A stretch of DNA of 64,000 nt, taken from Carettochelys insculpta (lineage: Eukaryota > Chordata > Testudines > Carettochelyidae). Shown here piece after piece: positions 11,736 to 23,870 of this stretch. Each line of letters starts with the position of its first letter. Within the stretch, counting starts at the first letter, position 1. Below the pieces are notes generated by a model. That model had not been told where the DNA came from, made no database searches, and worked only from the letters and a program-made list of their open reading frames with translations. Where the stretch lies: the NCBI RefSeq assembly GCF_033958435.1, contig NC_134137.1:119448001-119512000 (forward strand). The letters run 5' to 3'. The position numbers and the translations under genes were made by a program.

Positions 11736-12645
11736 TAATGCGTCTTTCAACTTAGTACACTGAGGCAGAGGAAAAACTAATGTTCATTATATGAAATAGC
11801 TTTACCACACTGCAGCCAACAATCACAGCAGATAGAACCCTTAGAATTTTTATACAAGTGTTAATTCATTAATAAAGGTTTATGTCCTAGTAATACCAGT
11901 GTTTTCCAAATTGGATATCAGTTGAGCTTCCCAGATCTCATTTTACATTTCCTGCACTGCAACATTATTTCCACATAAACTAAATCAAGAATGCAGATCT
12001 CTCACTTACACGCTTCAGATGAAAATCTGATCTTGACTCTCCATTGATAGAGCCCTACTCAAAAGCAAAATTTGTAACCCCATCCAATCCACAAATGTGG
12101 TTAGTGGATATGAAGTTAATATCCATGGATTTACAAGCCTCTACCCAGTGATTCGTGCTATATCAGCACTGAGCACTCAACACACTATAATTATATTACT
12201 TTCAATCCAGTTTTAGAGTGCTTGATGAAGTGGTAAAGTTGTGTATGCATGGCTTATTTTTATGTCCTATTTTGGTACTGCCTACAGAAGAGAAACTTAC
12301 TCACTTTGTGTAGTAACAATGGTTCTTTGAGATGTGTCCCCCCTGTGGGTGCTCCACTCGGTGTCAGTGCGTTCTCATGCTGGCACTCAGAGATTCTTCT
12401 ATTGCCAGGGTTTCCCACGCTGTGCATGTACAGTAGCACCTCCTTGTGCAATCTAGCGCGTACAGGGCATGGACCCGTTACTTCTCTACCCTAGCAAAAC
12501 AGAGCAGGACGCTCCAAAGCAGAGGAAGAAGGGAGAGAAGTGGAGCATCCATGGGGACACATCTTGAAGAACCACTACTCCTGCACAAAGTAAGTAATTT
12601 CCTCTTCTTCGAGTAGTGTTCCCATGAGTAACCTACTCTGGGTTT

Positions 12646-13540
12646 CTATAAAGCAGTAGTCATGCTCTGAAGGTGGGTTTGGAGCCTAGTAATGATTACA
12701 GACAACAGAACTGCTTGACCCATTTGAATGGAGGAAGCAATCAAAGATGAAAGAGCGTAGAGCTGTACAAATGCGTTGCCGGAAAACCACTTTGCCGCCT
12801 TGCAAATGTCCGTAAGAAGTACATTCTTGAGAAAGGTGGTGGTGGTAGAAGATACAGCCCTGGTAGAATGGGCAGTGACAGCACCCAGAAGGTCTTTCCG
12901 GTGAAGAACATAACAGGTGTGAATGCAGGTGGATATCCACTTGGACAGCCACTGAGACAGAACGGGACAGCCCTTGGTCTCACTGTGCAAAGGAGAGGAA
13001 GAGCCTAGGAGGCTCGTGCCAAGGCTTTGTGTGATCGATGTAGAAGGCCAACACCCAATGAATATCCAGAGTACGCCACGCTGTATGAGCGGGATCAGAG
13101 TGCAGCTTTGGGAAAAAACAAAGGGAAGTGGATAGGTTCGCCGATAGCAAATGGGGTTCAGAGGGCACCTTCATTAGGCAGTTGAGTACATCGTTAAGGT
13201 CCCAGATAAGGACTGGAGGGTTTACTGACAGAAAGGTGTTTTGCAGACCTCCTCAAAAAGCATTTGGTGATAGGATGGGTGAGGAAGGAGATCCCATCCC
13301 CTGCCCGATGGAATGCCAGAGCATGCACCCAACAGCACTGAGGGCTAGGCCTGACTCACGCAGCTGCACCAGGTAATCAAGGAGGACAGGAAGGGGCACA
13401 GTGTGAGGGCAGCACAGAGTGATTAGTGTCCAGCCACTGAGAGAACTGTGTCCATGCATGGAAGTGCAACCTGAGTGGATCAGGGCAAAGGGTGTGGCCA
13501 AAGTCCAGGGACAGAAGGTTTCAGAAGGGAGGAAAGGGAT
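12646..13540 (-). pseudogene. DIRS tyrosine recombinase, copy 1 (broken)
   Basis: Minus-strand fragments follow in order the DIRS integrase-like recombinase. The first is LDYLVQLRESGLALSAV near 13400. Then comes LAFYIDHTKPWHEPPRLF near 13040-13070 and finally TAHSTRAVSS with LTDICKAAKWFS near 12780-12890. HSTR is the HxxR catalytic motif of tyrosine recombinases. The fragments lie in different frames, so the gene is dead. In DIRS this enzyme replaces the DDE integrase and inserts circular DNA without target duplication. Confidence 0.8.
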
Positions 13541-13656
13541 ATGGAGTCACCACTGACAGCCTGTAAAGGTAAGGACACCAAACCTGTCTCAGCCATGCCA
13601 GGGTTACCAGGTGAGGTGAGCCTGATCCAGCCTGACCTTGACCAGAAGCTTGCAAA

Positions 13657-14500
13657 TCAAGGAAAGTTGAGGAAACATGTAGAGAAGAGGCACATCTCTT
13701 TTGATGGAGAATGCGTCCCCAAGTGAGCGCCTCCCCAGACACAAACTCTGGAACAGTACTGATGACACTTTCTGTTGACCCGGGTTACAAAAAGGTCTAT
13801 GCAAAGCTGGCCCCAAAGCTGCAACACATGACTGAGGGCCACTGTGTTTATCTCCCACTTGTGATCACTGAACAAATGGCTGAGGGTATCCGCGGTCACG
13901 TTCAGTACCCCAGGAGGTACGTAGCCACTGGAGTGATGTGGTGCCAAGGGCACCAGGGTCCACAGTTTTATGGCTTCTGTGCACAGGGATGGAGACCGAA
14001 CCCCACCCTGACAGTTGATGTAATGCATGTAGGTGGTGGTGTTGGTTAGCATGTTGACTGTCCCGCATATGAGGTGCTGATGGAAATGCTGGTAAATGTA
14101 GCAGATTGCCCTGAGCTCCAGTAGATTTATGTGGCGCGCTTCCTTGGTGAAGGCCCACTTGCCACTTGGCTGGGAGGGGACCCAATGGGCCCCTCCTTCT
14201 CACAAGGAAGGCATCTGCAGGAAGGGGAATAGAAGGGGGTTCTTGGTGGAATGCTGCTCTGGTGAGAACATTGTCTGGACACATCCACCACTGGAAGGAG
14301 GCGAGAACGTGGAGCGGAACAGCTAGGGATTTGGACAGTTGGTCCATGGCCAGGGCATAGCATGTGGCCAGCCAAGACTGGAGACACTACATCTGTAGTC
14401 TGGACAGCTTGACCGCATACATGATAGCAGCCATGTGACTCAGAAGCTTTAGGCACACACACACCATAATGGTGGGAGACAATCACACCACCAGGATGAG
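13657..14500 (-). pseudogene. DIRS RNase H region, copy 1 (broken)
   Basis: Minus-strand frames give LASFQWWMCPDNVL, then HYINCQGGVRSPSLCTEAIK and NVTADTLSHLFSDHKWEIN. These follow the DIRS RNase H pattern, in which a YINRQGG-like segment is followed by VLN-x-ADxLSR. The frame changes between the segments. It sits between the reverse transcriptase (higher coordinates) and the recombinase (lower coordinates), as expected. Confidence 0.75.
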
Positions 14501-14792
14501 GTCACACAGGGCCTGGAACATGAACAGGATGTGGGCCCCCATGAACTCTAGAGATGGCGCAGGTCGAAGCATGGTCTTACCATATTTTATGTGGAAGCTG
14601 AGGCTGAGCAGGTGGTCTGTGGCAACCTGAACCATGTGAAGTGCCTCCAGAAACGAGGGTCCTTTAATAAGGCAGTCATCCAGATTTTGGAAGATAGTAA
14701 CCCCAAGACATCATAGGTAGGCCACCATCACCACCAGAGTTTTGGAAAAACGGCTTCGGTGCTGCTGAAAATCCCAACGGAAGGACCTGGTA

Positions 14793-15182
14793 CTAGGAGT
14801 GGTAGGATCCCACCGCGAAAAGAAAAAGGTGCCTGTGCACTGGGTGGATCACGATGCGGAAATAGGTGTCCTGTAGGTTGAGAGCCAGTCTTCGTATGTA
14901 CAGTGCTGGGATAACAGTCGCAAGAGTCACCATCTTGAAAAGGAAGAGGAGGATGTATTTGTTGAGCCTCTGAAGGTCAGGGATGGGCCTCCACCCCACA
15001 TTCTTCTTCTGGGAGAGGAAGTATGTGCAGTAGAAATCCCTGCCCTGAAGCTCTGCTGGGACTGGCTCAATGGCATCCAAATGGAGGAGGAGCTGAACCT
15101 CCTGCTTGAGCAGATTCTCAAGAGAAGGGTCCCTGAAGAGGCATGGGGTAGAGGTAAAAGGGATGGAATACTCCCAGGCCAC
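14793..15182 (-). pseudogene. DIRS reverse transcriptase fragment, copy 1
   Basis: A 129-codon open frame shows the DIRS reverse transcriptase start: EVQLLLHLDAIEPVPAELQG, then RDFYCTYFLSQKKN, RPIPDLQRLNKYI and LALNLQDTYFRIVIHP. The LDLQDAYFHI-type block is the first catalytic motif; here it reads LNLQDTYFRI, so the catalytic aspartate is followed by T instead of A. Further RT sequence below 14793 is in other frames. Confidence 0.82.
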
Positions 15183-15297
15183 TAGTTCTAGGTCCCACTA
15201 AGTGCCTCTTTCATAGGTAGTACAATTCTGCAAGAGGTGGGAGGCTGCAGGGTGCAGAGAAGCCTGTACTGCTTAACCTGCACCTCCTGCAGGTCCT

Positions 15298-16450
15298 TCA
15301 CCTGAGCCTAGGCCACCTACCTAAACAGATCCTGAAAGGCCACGAGTCATCCACTGGGAGAGGCGAGATCCAGATCACTGCATCATCAGGTGAAGAAGGG
15401 GAATGGTGTGGTGGGGACCTGTCTTTAACCTCTGAAAGGGAGTCCTCTGCCTGCGAATGCTGCGACGGGGGACATGTTGCTGACATGGTGGGTTGAGACA
15501 ACAGAAGGTCGTCTCTGGATATGGTGGACTGTGCCTCTGGAGTATGGGAGTCGGAAGACTGTGACTGCCAAGGTGACCAGCAAGGTACAGACCCGTGCAG
15601 GTATGTATAGTGAAATGGAAGCCATGTGGGGGTGGCTGTGGGTAAGCCATTGTTGGAGGCAAGTCTGCCCAGTTGGAGTGCATGGGACTGGAGTGCTATG
15701 ATGAAAAAAAAACAAACCAAAAACAAAAACACTCAGTCAGTCAACATCGCCACCTCCAGGGGTGGGTGGTCTGGCCCCTGAGCCATGCGAGAACCCCAAA
15801 TATCTAGATGAGCATGAGATGGAGGCAGTGCCAGGAATATACAGTGCAGAGAGCAGGGCAGTGCCTAGGGCAGTGCCTAGGCCAGTGCCGTGTACGCCTT
15901 CAGCAGCAAGTTTTCGCAGCACCACTTGGACAATGCACTGAGCTCCAGTGCTGCAGGCTTAGGCAAAGCAGCGTCCTAGGGCTGCTTCAGTGTCTTCTTT
16001 GGTGCCGTGTGAAAGTGAGGTTGTGCCTCACCCCTGGACTTGCGCAGTGCTGATTCCAGTGTCTTATGCAATAGGCATGGAGATTTGGAGCTGTGCCGCT
16101 TGTGCTCTGTCTCCAGCACTGAGGGCTGGGTCTTAAGTTTTTGATGACCTCTTATGCCCTGGAGTAGAAGCGACCGAAGCTGGCCAAATGCTGGTGGCTT
16201 GGCTCAGAAAGTGCCCGCTTGAGCGGTGCCAGCTTAGACGGTGTCAGGGACATCACAGCTGCCTTTTTGAGTGGTGTGGCCTGTGAAGACAGTGTAGGAG
16301 GCCAGGAACATGCCAGGGAAGGACCAGCCTCGGTGGTTGGTTTGCTGATCAAGGCAGAGGAACGTGCGAAGTCTGTACCTTTGACCTCCCATGCCTTTTT
16401 TTTGTGGTGGACAGCTGCTCTGGGGCTGGTGGTTGGAGGGACTTTTCATA
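15298..16450 (-). pseudogene. DIRS gag-like region, copy 1 (decayed)
   Basis: Upstream of the RT on the minus strand lies a proline- and serine-rich region with short, broken frames, as expected for the first ORF of DIRS elements. Around 15853-15890 it carries a short tandem of a gcagtgcctagg unit. Assignment rests mainly on position within the element. Confidence 0.5.
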
Positions 16451-17091
16451 AAGGTAAGTCTTGATCCTACTGTCTCAGTGCCTCTTGACCCTCACCATGA
16501 GGCTGGAGTAATGGGTGTAGGATTGGGTTTGGTGACCCTCACCCAGGCACTTAATGCAGGATATGTGGCCATCCAAGGCCGGCATGGCTTCCCTGCATGA
16601 TGCACATCACTTGAAGCTCGGAGAGCCTGGCATGGCAATGACACAATAACTAAACATAACGAACTTTTTTTTTTTACTTGAACAGGAAAGAACTTGGATA
16701 AGAACGGCTAAGAGTAGAACGACAACTAACTAATTAACTAACTCCCTTATTGTTCAGCAAGAGAAAATGCAAAGCGCCATCTGCTGCTGAGGACAGTAGA
16801 GAAGGAACTGAGGAGTCTGCACTGTGCACGTGCCAGACAGCAGGATGAAGTGCTACTGTACATGAATAGGAAACTACAGCTATCAAAGAATCTCCGAGCA
16901 CCAGCTCGAGGACACACTGACACCCAGAGTGGAGCACCCAAGGGGACACTACTCGAAGAACCAGGGAAGCAAACACTTCATAGAAGTTTAATATAGGCCA
17001 AGACTTGAAAAAATATATTGAAAGCAGTATCTCCATCAATGCTTTCAAGCAAGATGCATCTGAAACAATTAATTGGAGTCCAGAGCACACT

Positions 17092-17394
17092 GAATGTCCC
17101 CTCTAACTTCTCCCATATATGTGCAGAATTGTGTTATGTGCACCAATATGGAAGTGGTGTTTGGGAAGGAGCTAAGAGCTGGGGTACAGGGTAGGGTGAG
17201 GATATGGAAAGTAGAGAAGATTCCAGCTGGTGGTACAGGTTTTCAGGTGATGCCGGTGATCAGGGGTTTGGTGTGCAAGCTGCCACAGGGCTGTGGCACA
17301 GAGGACTCCCTCCAGCTCTCTTTACCTACTGCAACCCAAGCACCTGTGTGGCCCTTGAGGGGCTACTGCATGGCTGCACAGTTTAGAGGGAATT
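17092..17394. mobile_element. MITE with CCCTCTAA terminal inverted repeats
   Basis: The left end reads tgtcccctctaacttc. The right end read in reverse is aattccctctaaactg. The 300 bp between them are non-coding. I take it for a small non-autonomous DNA transposon; superfamily not assigned. Confidence 0.5.
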
Positions 17395-18253
17395 TCAGTA
17401 CAATCTGCAGCATATACTAAAACAATATTTCTAACCAATCTTATAGAAGCAGGAGACAAGTCCTGACTTTTCAGAGGTATGGTTCAGGCAACAAGAATAT
17501 TAGGAAGCCCCTGTCACATTTATCTTCATCTACGTTTTATTGGACACTTCTCCCTACTACACTCATTGTAGTCAGTGAAGTCACTTCACTCCATTTTCAT
17601 GCATGTTAAAAGTACTCATTGTGCAGGCCCAGGTAATCCCTTGCCTCAAGGCTCCATTTAACTTACTGCAATCAAAACCATGTAAACAAGTGGATGCTTG
17701 TAGCATAATATCATTGTTTTATGCTTTCGTATCTTTAAAAAAAACAAAACAAAACAAAAAAAACTGCATAAATCAATGAAACTATCAAGACTGGCTGTTT
17801 TACTATGACTGCCTTCGTTTATTTTCCTTATGTTAAAATTGCAGAAAAAAATTGAAAAGCACACTTAAAACTGAACAAAACCTCATCCACTGCCTCCTGT
17901 GCTCTCATTTACACAAACAATACTAACTTTATGCTCCTAAACACTCCACCATCAAAGCCCCAACCTTCAGTCCCAGTGCCAGCCATTGCAGTGGAGCTCA
18001 GCTGAGGAGCAGACAACTCCAGGCAGATCCCCACATCTCCCAACCCCCCTGCCCTGAGTGCCCTCATCTTCATACCTCCTCCCCTGAACCCCACACACAA
18101 CCCCCCACCCTGAGTCCTATAATCCCCACTCCCTCATGCCATAAGCCCTTCCTCACTCCTCAACCCCGACTACTGCATCATCCCCACACACCCTCAGGCA
18201 CGCAAGGATGCAAGTAATGCCATGTAAATTTTCTCGTTATATATTTATAACGG

Positions 18254-18307
<54 letters not shown>

Positions 18308-18675
18308 ATCTATCTTGGCTGCGAGATCTTTTTAAAATATATGTAAGCCTTAGTTTAGAGTTTAGCTACCTCTGACTAACACATTGCTATTTGAATGCAT
18401 CTATTTAAAAAAAAAAAACGCATTGATTTTCACCCCTTTCCTCTCCTGAAACGATCAGAAGAAAAGTGAATAGAACCAAAGAAGTTCTCCAGAACTTAAT
18501 GACTGAAAATCAACAACAAGTAACAGAAAAATCATAAAAGACTTCCATTCTGAATAGGTAGCAACAAAATGTTACCTATGAGTTCTTTTTTTATCTCCAC
18601 TAGCTGGTGTACATTTTTAGCTAACTTTCTTCTAAACACCAGTTAACACACCGCAACCTTTCTGTATTCCCTTAC
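17395..18675 (-). other. Intron H-I, C-rich stretch and microsatellite
   Basis: At 17890-18200 the plus strand is C-rich and reads like an old repeat (many ccctgag, cccccac words), with no frame. A dinucleotide array follows. Otherwise AT-rich intron with nothing recognised. Confidence 0.45.
18257..18303. repeat. (AC)n microsatellite
   Basis: About 23 perfect AC units in a row, likely length-polymorphic. Confidence 0.98.
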
Positions 18676-18811
18676 CTGGCATACATTTCAGGAGCTTTGC
18701 ATTGCACATATGTACTTTCCATATGTCCGTGAGAATATACTCCATCCGCTTTGCTCGCCATAGGAAGTTAAACACCCTTAGGTAATGGCTCATGCATTCT
18801 CGTGTAAATAC
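18676..18811 (-). CDS. TUBGCP3: TUBGCP3 exon H (GRIP2)
   Basis: The exon is 136 bp: 45 codons plus one base. Translation reads [20 protein letters not shown], then [18 protein letters not shown] and KLLKCMP. The [13 protein letters not shown] core of GRIP2 is intact. The stretch [10 protein letters not shown] and the cysteine of LLKCMP differ from the human form as I recall it (TDIRKG and LLRNMP). The acceptor is attgcag and the donor gtaagg. The last G is completed by AG of exon I into a glutamate codon. Confidence 0.96.
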
Positions 18812-18977
18812 CTGCAATAATATCAATATGCCAGGTTAAAATAAAATGACTAGATTTGTATCTGTTCATTTGGTTTCTTTAAATATTTCTGTGATAGCCC
18901 AAACAATGTATGCAGGTTTTATCAGCAGATTACAATAGGAAATAAACCTGAAGATCTTGGGATCTTACTCCCACCTG

Positions 18978-19182
18978 CTCATAGGAATAAGGGGGCTTCG
19001 AAGTAGCCGGGGTCCTTTCGAAAAGGAGCCCTGTCTGGACGAGCCGCATCAATTTCGAAGTGCTGCAGCCGCCCGCATGCTAATGAGGCGCTGAATATGT
19101 ATTTCAGCGCTTCATTAGTAAACTTCGAAATGGCCATGCAAATGGCCATTTCGAAGTTTTTGGGTAGTGCAGACACGGCCTA
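18978..19182. mobile_element. Harbinger-like MITE, truncated on the left
   Basis: This copy of the 9244-9519 family starts inside the element at ggaataagggggcttcgaag. It shares the block tgaatatgtatttcagcgct, and ends with the right terminal repeat tttcgaagttt...agtgcagacacggcc. The left terminal repeat is missing. It sits about 170 bp upstream, in transcript sense, of exon H. Confidence 0.75.
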
Positions 19183-21390
19183 TAATATCATCTGAAATCA
19201 GGGGAAAAAAATAGAGTAAAAAGGTTCCACTACACTAAAATAAGGTTAAAATCTGGACTGACACAGGAGGACTTCATGAAACCAAGTGATCAAGCAAGTC
19301 TCCAGCAGCTCGCTGTGCCACAACAGTCGGAAGCTGCAGTAGCAGGTGAATAGAGTAAACACATTTAATACAGTATGTAAAAACTGCCTCACGGCAGCTC
19401 AACAACTGCACTGTCAAGTCAGAAGGACATATCTAAGACCACCAAGGTGGGTTCTAGAGTTCAATAACTGAAACTTCCCTTTTCAGTCTCAGACAGCACC
19501 AACCATTATTGAACAGGCCTTAAATTATTCAGAGCGTCACACTGGCTGTGTAACCTTCCCTAAGATTGTCAACACAACGAAGACATTGATTCCTTTTAGC
19601 CTGCTAGACTTTCTTAGGAACTCTGAAGAGAAAGCAAGAGATGACCTGAAAATGATAACCTCCAGACATCATTTTACACTTACAAAGAGCTCTCTTCAGT
19701 GTATGGATTTATTTTTCCTTTATTTCATTGGGGTGGATAGGAGAGAGAGAAAAACTAGCTGAGGCAAACTGGGGCAGACAGGAGATGGAGAAAAAGTGGC
19801 TGAGTCAAGTGGGCAAGGGAAGTCACCTTGAGAGGGGGAACAAGAAAAAGCAGTGATTAACTCTGACCCAATGAAAATCCTGGAATATATCCCTGATTTA
19901 AGAGCGTAAGTTTCCCATATACTCCATCAAGCAGATGGATGACAGAAAAAAAGGTTGAAGATAAGCTGCTCTCAGAGGATCCTACAGGTAGTTGGCCCCA
20001 TAAAGGGAGACGCGCCTAAGCCCACCTATGACCACTTAAATTCACTTTCCAAGGGAGAAGAATGAAGATTGGTCACCTGATCCACTTGTCACACAATCAA
20101 GCCTATAATTAAAGAATGTGAGACAGAGAGAAACTCAAGTGGGAACTTATAATAAATCTTCTAGGATAGAGGGGAAGGCCAGGCAGGACAGAAGCATGGG
20201 AACTTGGCTAGAGGAAACTGCTGCAGGTTCGTGCTCCAGGGAGAAAGAATGGCTCTTCCATGGATTAAGGGGGCCATTTGGATGGCAACTCAGTTCCAGG
20301 AGGAAGAGCTGGGTAAGAGAAAGACTGAACTGTGACCATTCGCCACGAAGGTACACTGAGGTCTCTTGGTTCCCAAGCACTGGTCTTCATTATTAAGCAC
20401 CTACTCTTTCTAACATTCACCACAAAAAACCATCCAGCAAGTGAGTGTGTGTTGTTTGTTATCCTGATTCTGGTACGTACATTCTAGGTCACCAAAGAAC
20501 ATCACATAGGACCTTAAATGAAACCCAGGATCACACTGTTTTTTAATATCATTGTGAAATACATGTACAGATGCTATGTCAGAGGCTATGTATGTATACT
20601 GAAAATATGTATTAAGGCAGAGTTGACAAATGGATTATCTCACAGACAAAAGTCACCATCTCTGTTGGTATATAAATTAAGCTTTGTAAGCTAACACGAT
20701 GGAGAGTCATTTACCTATGAAATTTATGGAGAGATGTGAAATCAAGAGGGAGGTAGCACACCAGAGAATAAGTCACAAATGGTTATCTTGACTGCGTATA
20801 AACAATGAACTTTGAAGGCTATAAGAAGACAAGAAACACACCTCTTTATTCTACACCTTAAAAAAGTAACTGGGCAGTGCAACTGCATTCATGAAAAAGG
20901 GATCACAACCAGCCTTGGTTCAAGCACTGGAAAGGACACTTGGGGAGAGATAACAGGGTAACCTAAGGAAAGTTAAGTTTCATCTCCAGAAAGTTTGTTC
21001 TGATTTTGTTTTCACTAATCTTATTCACTCTCCCTTGCATCTTTGATAGCAAAGATATTTATAGTGAAAACAACACTAACCTACAGCTTAGTGTTGTGGT
21101 ATTATTCTAGAAGCTAATTGTGGCCTTTGGGGGCAACAGGCTTGGTATTTCTGGAGAAGAATCCGAACAATACAGGGGAATGCTTTAAAGGAACTCAGAG
21201 AATGAGGTACACTATCTACCTTACAATCAAAAGAAAGGCTTACACCAGAGGGGAGAGCTTGGATGGCTAAAAGGCTGGTTGTGCCAGTAAAGCACAAACA
21301 GGTTTTCTTCACTCTGGAGCTCAAAAGGGTAACAAAGTGACACAAAGTCCTGGGTACCTTGTAAACAGTCACATGAGGAATCACCAGAAG

Positions 21391-21421
<31 letters not shown>

Positions 21422-21699
21422 GCTAACAATCAAGATCTGATTTCAGAAATGCACATGCTTATATTTTGTATGTCTCTTTACCACAACTCAATGTGTGATC
21501 CTGGTAATTGTGCATATGCCATTTGGAAAATCAGGGCCCAAATGCCCAAGACCAGCTCTCTTGCTTGGTACTGTCCACTTAGTGAAGACAGGAAAACAAT
21601 TAAGCAGGATTGGACAGATCTCTTTATAGGGAGAGATGTGGCCACCCCATTTTCATCTACTAGTATTACAATCTGTATCAACTGTTTGTGTTTTTCAAT
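19183..21699 (-). other. Intron G-H, unassigned stretch
   Basis: AT-rich intron with purine-rich patches (19730-19860, 20150-20330). A run of 24 A lies at 21398-21421. No exon or known element recognised; the frame at 20118-20396 is taken as chance. Confidence 0.45.
21398..21421. repeat. A24 tract
   Basis: An uninterrupted run of 24 A on the plus strand, about 280 bp left of the LINE fragment at 21700. No SINE body was recognised in front of it. Confidence 0.95.
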
Positions 21700-22640
21700 G
21701 GACACTTGAGTGCTAAGACTGAGTGATTGGGCAGCAAAATGGCAAATGAAATTTAATGTGGGTAAGTGTAAGGTAATGCATGCTGGAAAAAATAACCCAA
21801 ATTACACGTACTACATGATGGGGTCAAATTTAGCTATGACAGATCAGGAAAGGGATCTTGGAGTTATAGTGGATAGTTCTCTGAAGACATCCACACAGTG
21901 TGCAGCGGCAGTTAGTAAGGCAAATAGGATGTTAGGAATTATTAAAAAAGGGATCGATAATAAGACAAAAGATATCATACTTCCCCTATATAAAACTATG
22001 GTACGCCCACATCTTGAGTACTGCGTGCAGATGTGGTCTCCTCACCTCAAAAAAGATATATTGGCATTAGAAAAGGTTCAGAAAAGGGCGACTAAGATGA
22101 TTAGGGGCTTGGAACGGGTCCCATATGGGGAGAGGCTAGAGAGACTGGGACTTTTCAGTTTGGAAAAGAGGCGATTGAGGGGCGATATGATAGAGGTATA
22201 TAAAATCATGAATGGTGTGGAGAAAGTGAATATAGAAAAATTATTTACCTTTTCCCATAATACAAGAACTAGGGGACACCAAATGAAATTGATGGGTAGT
22301 AGGTTCAAAACTAATAAAAGGAAATTTTTCTTCACACAGCGCACAGTCAACCTGTGGAACTCCTTGCCCGAGGAGGCTGTGAAGGCCAGGACTCTCTTAG
22401 GGTTTAAAAAAGAGCTTGATAAATTTTTGCAGGTTAGGTCCATAAATGGCTATTAGCCAGGGATAAAGTATGGTGCCCCTAGCCTTCAGAACAAGGGCAA
22501 GAGATGGATGGCAGGAGATAAATCACTTGAACATTGTCTTCTGTTCTCCTTCTCTGGGGCACCTGGCATTGGCCACCGTCGGCAGATGGGATGCTGGGCT
22601 GGACGGACCTTTGGTCTGACCCAGTATGGCCATTCTTATG
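21700..22640 (+). mobile_element. CR1-clade LINE 3' end, plus strand, 5' truncated
   Basis: The copy begins inside the reverse transcriptase gene and ends with ggtctgacccagtatggcc and ttcttatgttcctatg, a recurring 3' end of CR1-type LINEs in turtles and crocodilians. It carries a long open frame (21710-22456) and about 180 bp of 3'UTR. It lies in the intron between exons G and H, opposite to the gene. Confidence 0.88.
21710..22456 (+). pseudogene. LINE ORF2 C-terminal fragment, still open (248 codons)
   Basis: The frame starts within the RT thumb region: [20 protein letters not shown], then [70 protein letters not shown] and WNSLPEEAV. These are the ordered blocks of the CR1/L2 ORF2 tail. 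The catalytic FADD block lies upstream of the break and is missing, so no active enzyme is encoded. The absence of stops over 248 codons suggests a fairly young copy. Confidence 0.85.
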
Positions 22641-23018
22641 TTCCTATGTTTTGTTTAATCTCAACAGCTTTATCTGCAAATACTGGAGGAGAATCTCTCT
22701 CACAAATGCTACAAGTTAAAATATATCTGAAGTGTAGTCCATTAAGAATAAAAGTTTTCTGTACTCAGAAATCTGAAGAACTGGCAGAGATATTTTCTAA
22801 TGAATTCCCAAGCAACGCACAGTGCTTCTCTAAAGCATTTCGATCTTGTTAACTGAAACAGCAATGGCAGGCTTCCAAGTACTAACACAACACTTTGGAC
22901 TGCAGAAATGCAGCATCTGCACTACACCTACAATGGAAATATGTACACATAGGTATTTTAATATTTACATTTGCGACACTCTTTAAGACATACATAAATA
23001 AAGATCAATATTACCATA

Positions 23019-23870
23019 CAGTAAACCCTCGATTTAATGAGCTAATGGGTGGAGGGGGTGTTCATTAATGCTAGAAGTCTGTTAAATCAGAGGATTTACT
23101 GTAAATAAGAAACATCAAACACCCACCCACCCCCACAAGGCTCCCATAGCCCTAGTCTTTTCCCCACACCCCCCAAAAAGCCAGTGACTCACCAGAGCCA
23201 CAACCACTGTAGCTGGAGTCACCACCAAAGGATCAGAAGCTGGAGACTCCGCTGCTGCTGCAGCTTGGAGCCTTGCCACAGCTGGAGACTCTGCCGCCAC
23301 CATGGCCGCGGGAGCTCCAGCATGGCATGAGACTCCGCCCCGCCGCAGCTGCCTGAAGCCCCTCTGTGGTAGCCGGAGCCCTGCCATCACCACTGCTGGA
23401 GACAACAACAATGCGGCAGCAGCAGCTGCCATGGCTTGAAGCCCCACTGTCACCACAGCCTGGAGGAGCCGCCACCACCACTGGAGCTGCCATATGCTCC
23501 TCCCACCAGGGATGGGGTGTGTATGCAATTGCCATCTGCCCATGTGCACACCCCACCCTGGCGGAAAGAACGTGTGGCAGTTGCGGCGGCTGTCCAGGCC
23601 TTAGTGGAGGGTCCAGCTGTGTCAGCTCCTCCAGCACAGCTGGAAAGCAGCCCTTCCAGCCACAGCAGTGGCAGTTCCAGCTGCTCTGGTAACTTGCCTT
23701 AGAACACTTTTTTTTTTTTTTGTGGCGGGGGTGGGGGAGGAGGGCTGGTGTGTTTAGGATTTTAAGGACCCCAGGAGACTTCAGAAACAACCAGAGGGAG
23801 TGGGGGGAACTGTCATTTGTGGTTCCCGAAGTCTGCTAAACCAGGGTCCGTTAAAATCGAGGGTTTACTA
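23019..23870. mobile_element. Tigger/pogo-like non-autonomous DNA transposon, copy 1
   Basis: The left end is TA followed by cagtaaaccctcgatttaa. The right end read in reverse is tagtaaaccctcgattttaa. The TA target duplication is clear on the left and mutated (ca) on the right. The interior (23100-23700) is GC-rich with repeated GCTGC, GGAGACTCC and CCACCAC words. This produces spurious alanine- and serine-rich frames on both strands. No transposase is seen. Confidence 0.75.

Larger units (their letters stand above)
12296..16965 (-). mobile_element. DIRS tyrosine-recombinase retroelement, copy 1
   Basis: This element of about 4.7 kb has the DIRS layout. Its outer left end (gttctttgagatgtgtccc...tgctccactcggtgtcagtg) is inverted at the right end (16905-16965: cactgacacc...agtggagcacc...ggggacact). 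The outermost left bases also reappear inverted at 12551-12600, forming the internal complementary region typical of DIRS. On the minus strand the order is a gag-like region, reverse transcriptase, RNase H and tyrosine recombinase. All frames are broken by stops and shifts. It lies in the intron between exons H and I, in the same orientation as the gene. Confidence 0.88.

Noticed and set aside
15298..15732. 144-codon minus-strand ORF with serine, histidine and proline runs considered as a secreted host protein
   Set aside because: It lies inside DIRS copy 1, upstream of its RT, where the gag-like ORF1 belongs. The hydrophobic start is chance.
23115..23790. Long overlapping frames rich in alanine, serine and proline on both strands
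   Set aside because: They come from GC-rich repeated words inside a Tigger-like transposon with clear TA-flanked ends. Frames open on both strands at once point to composition, not coding.
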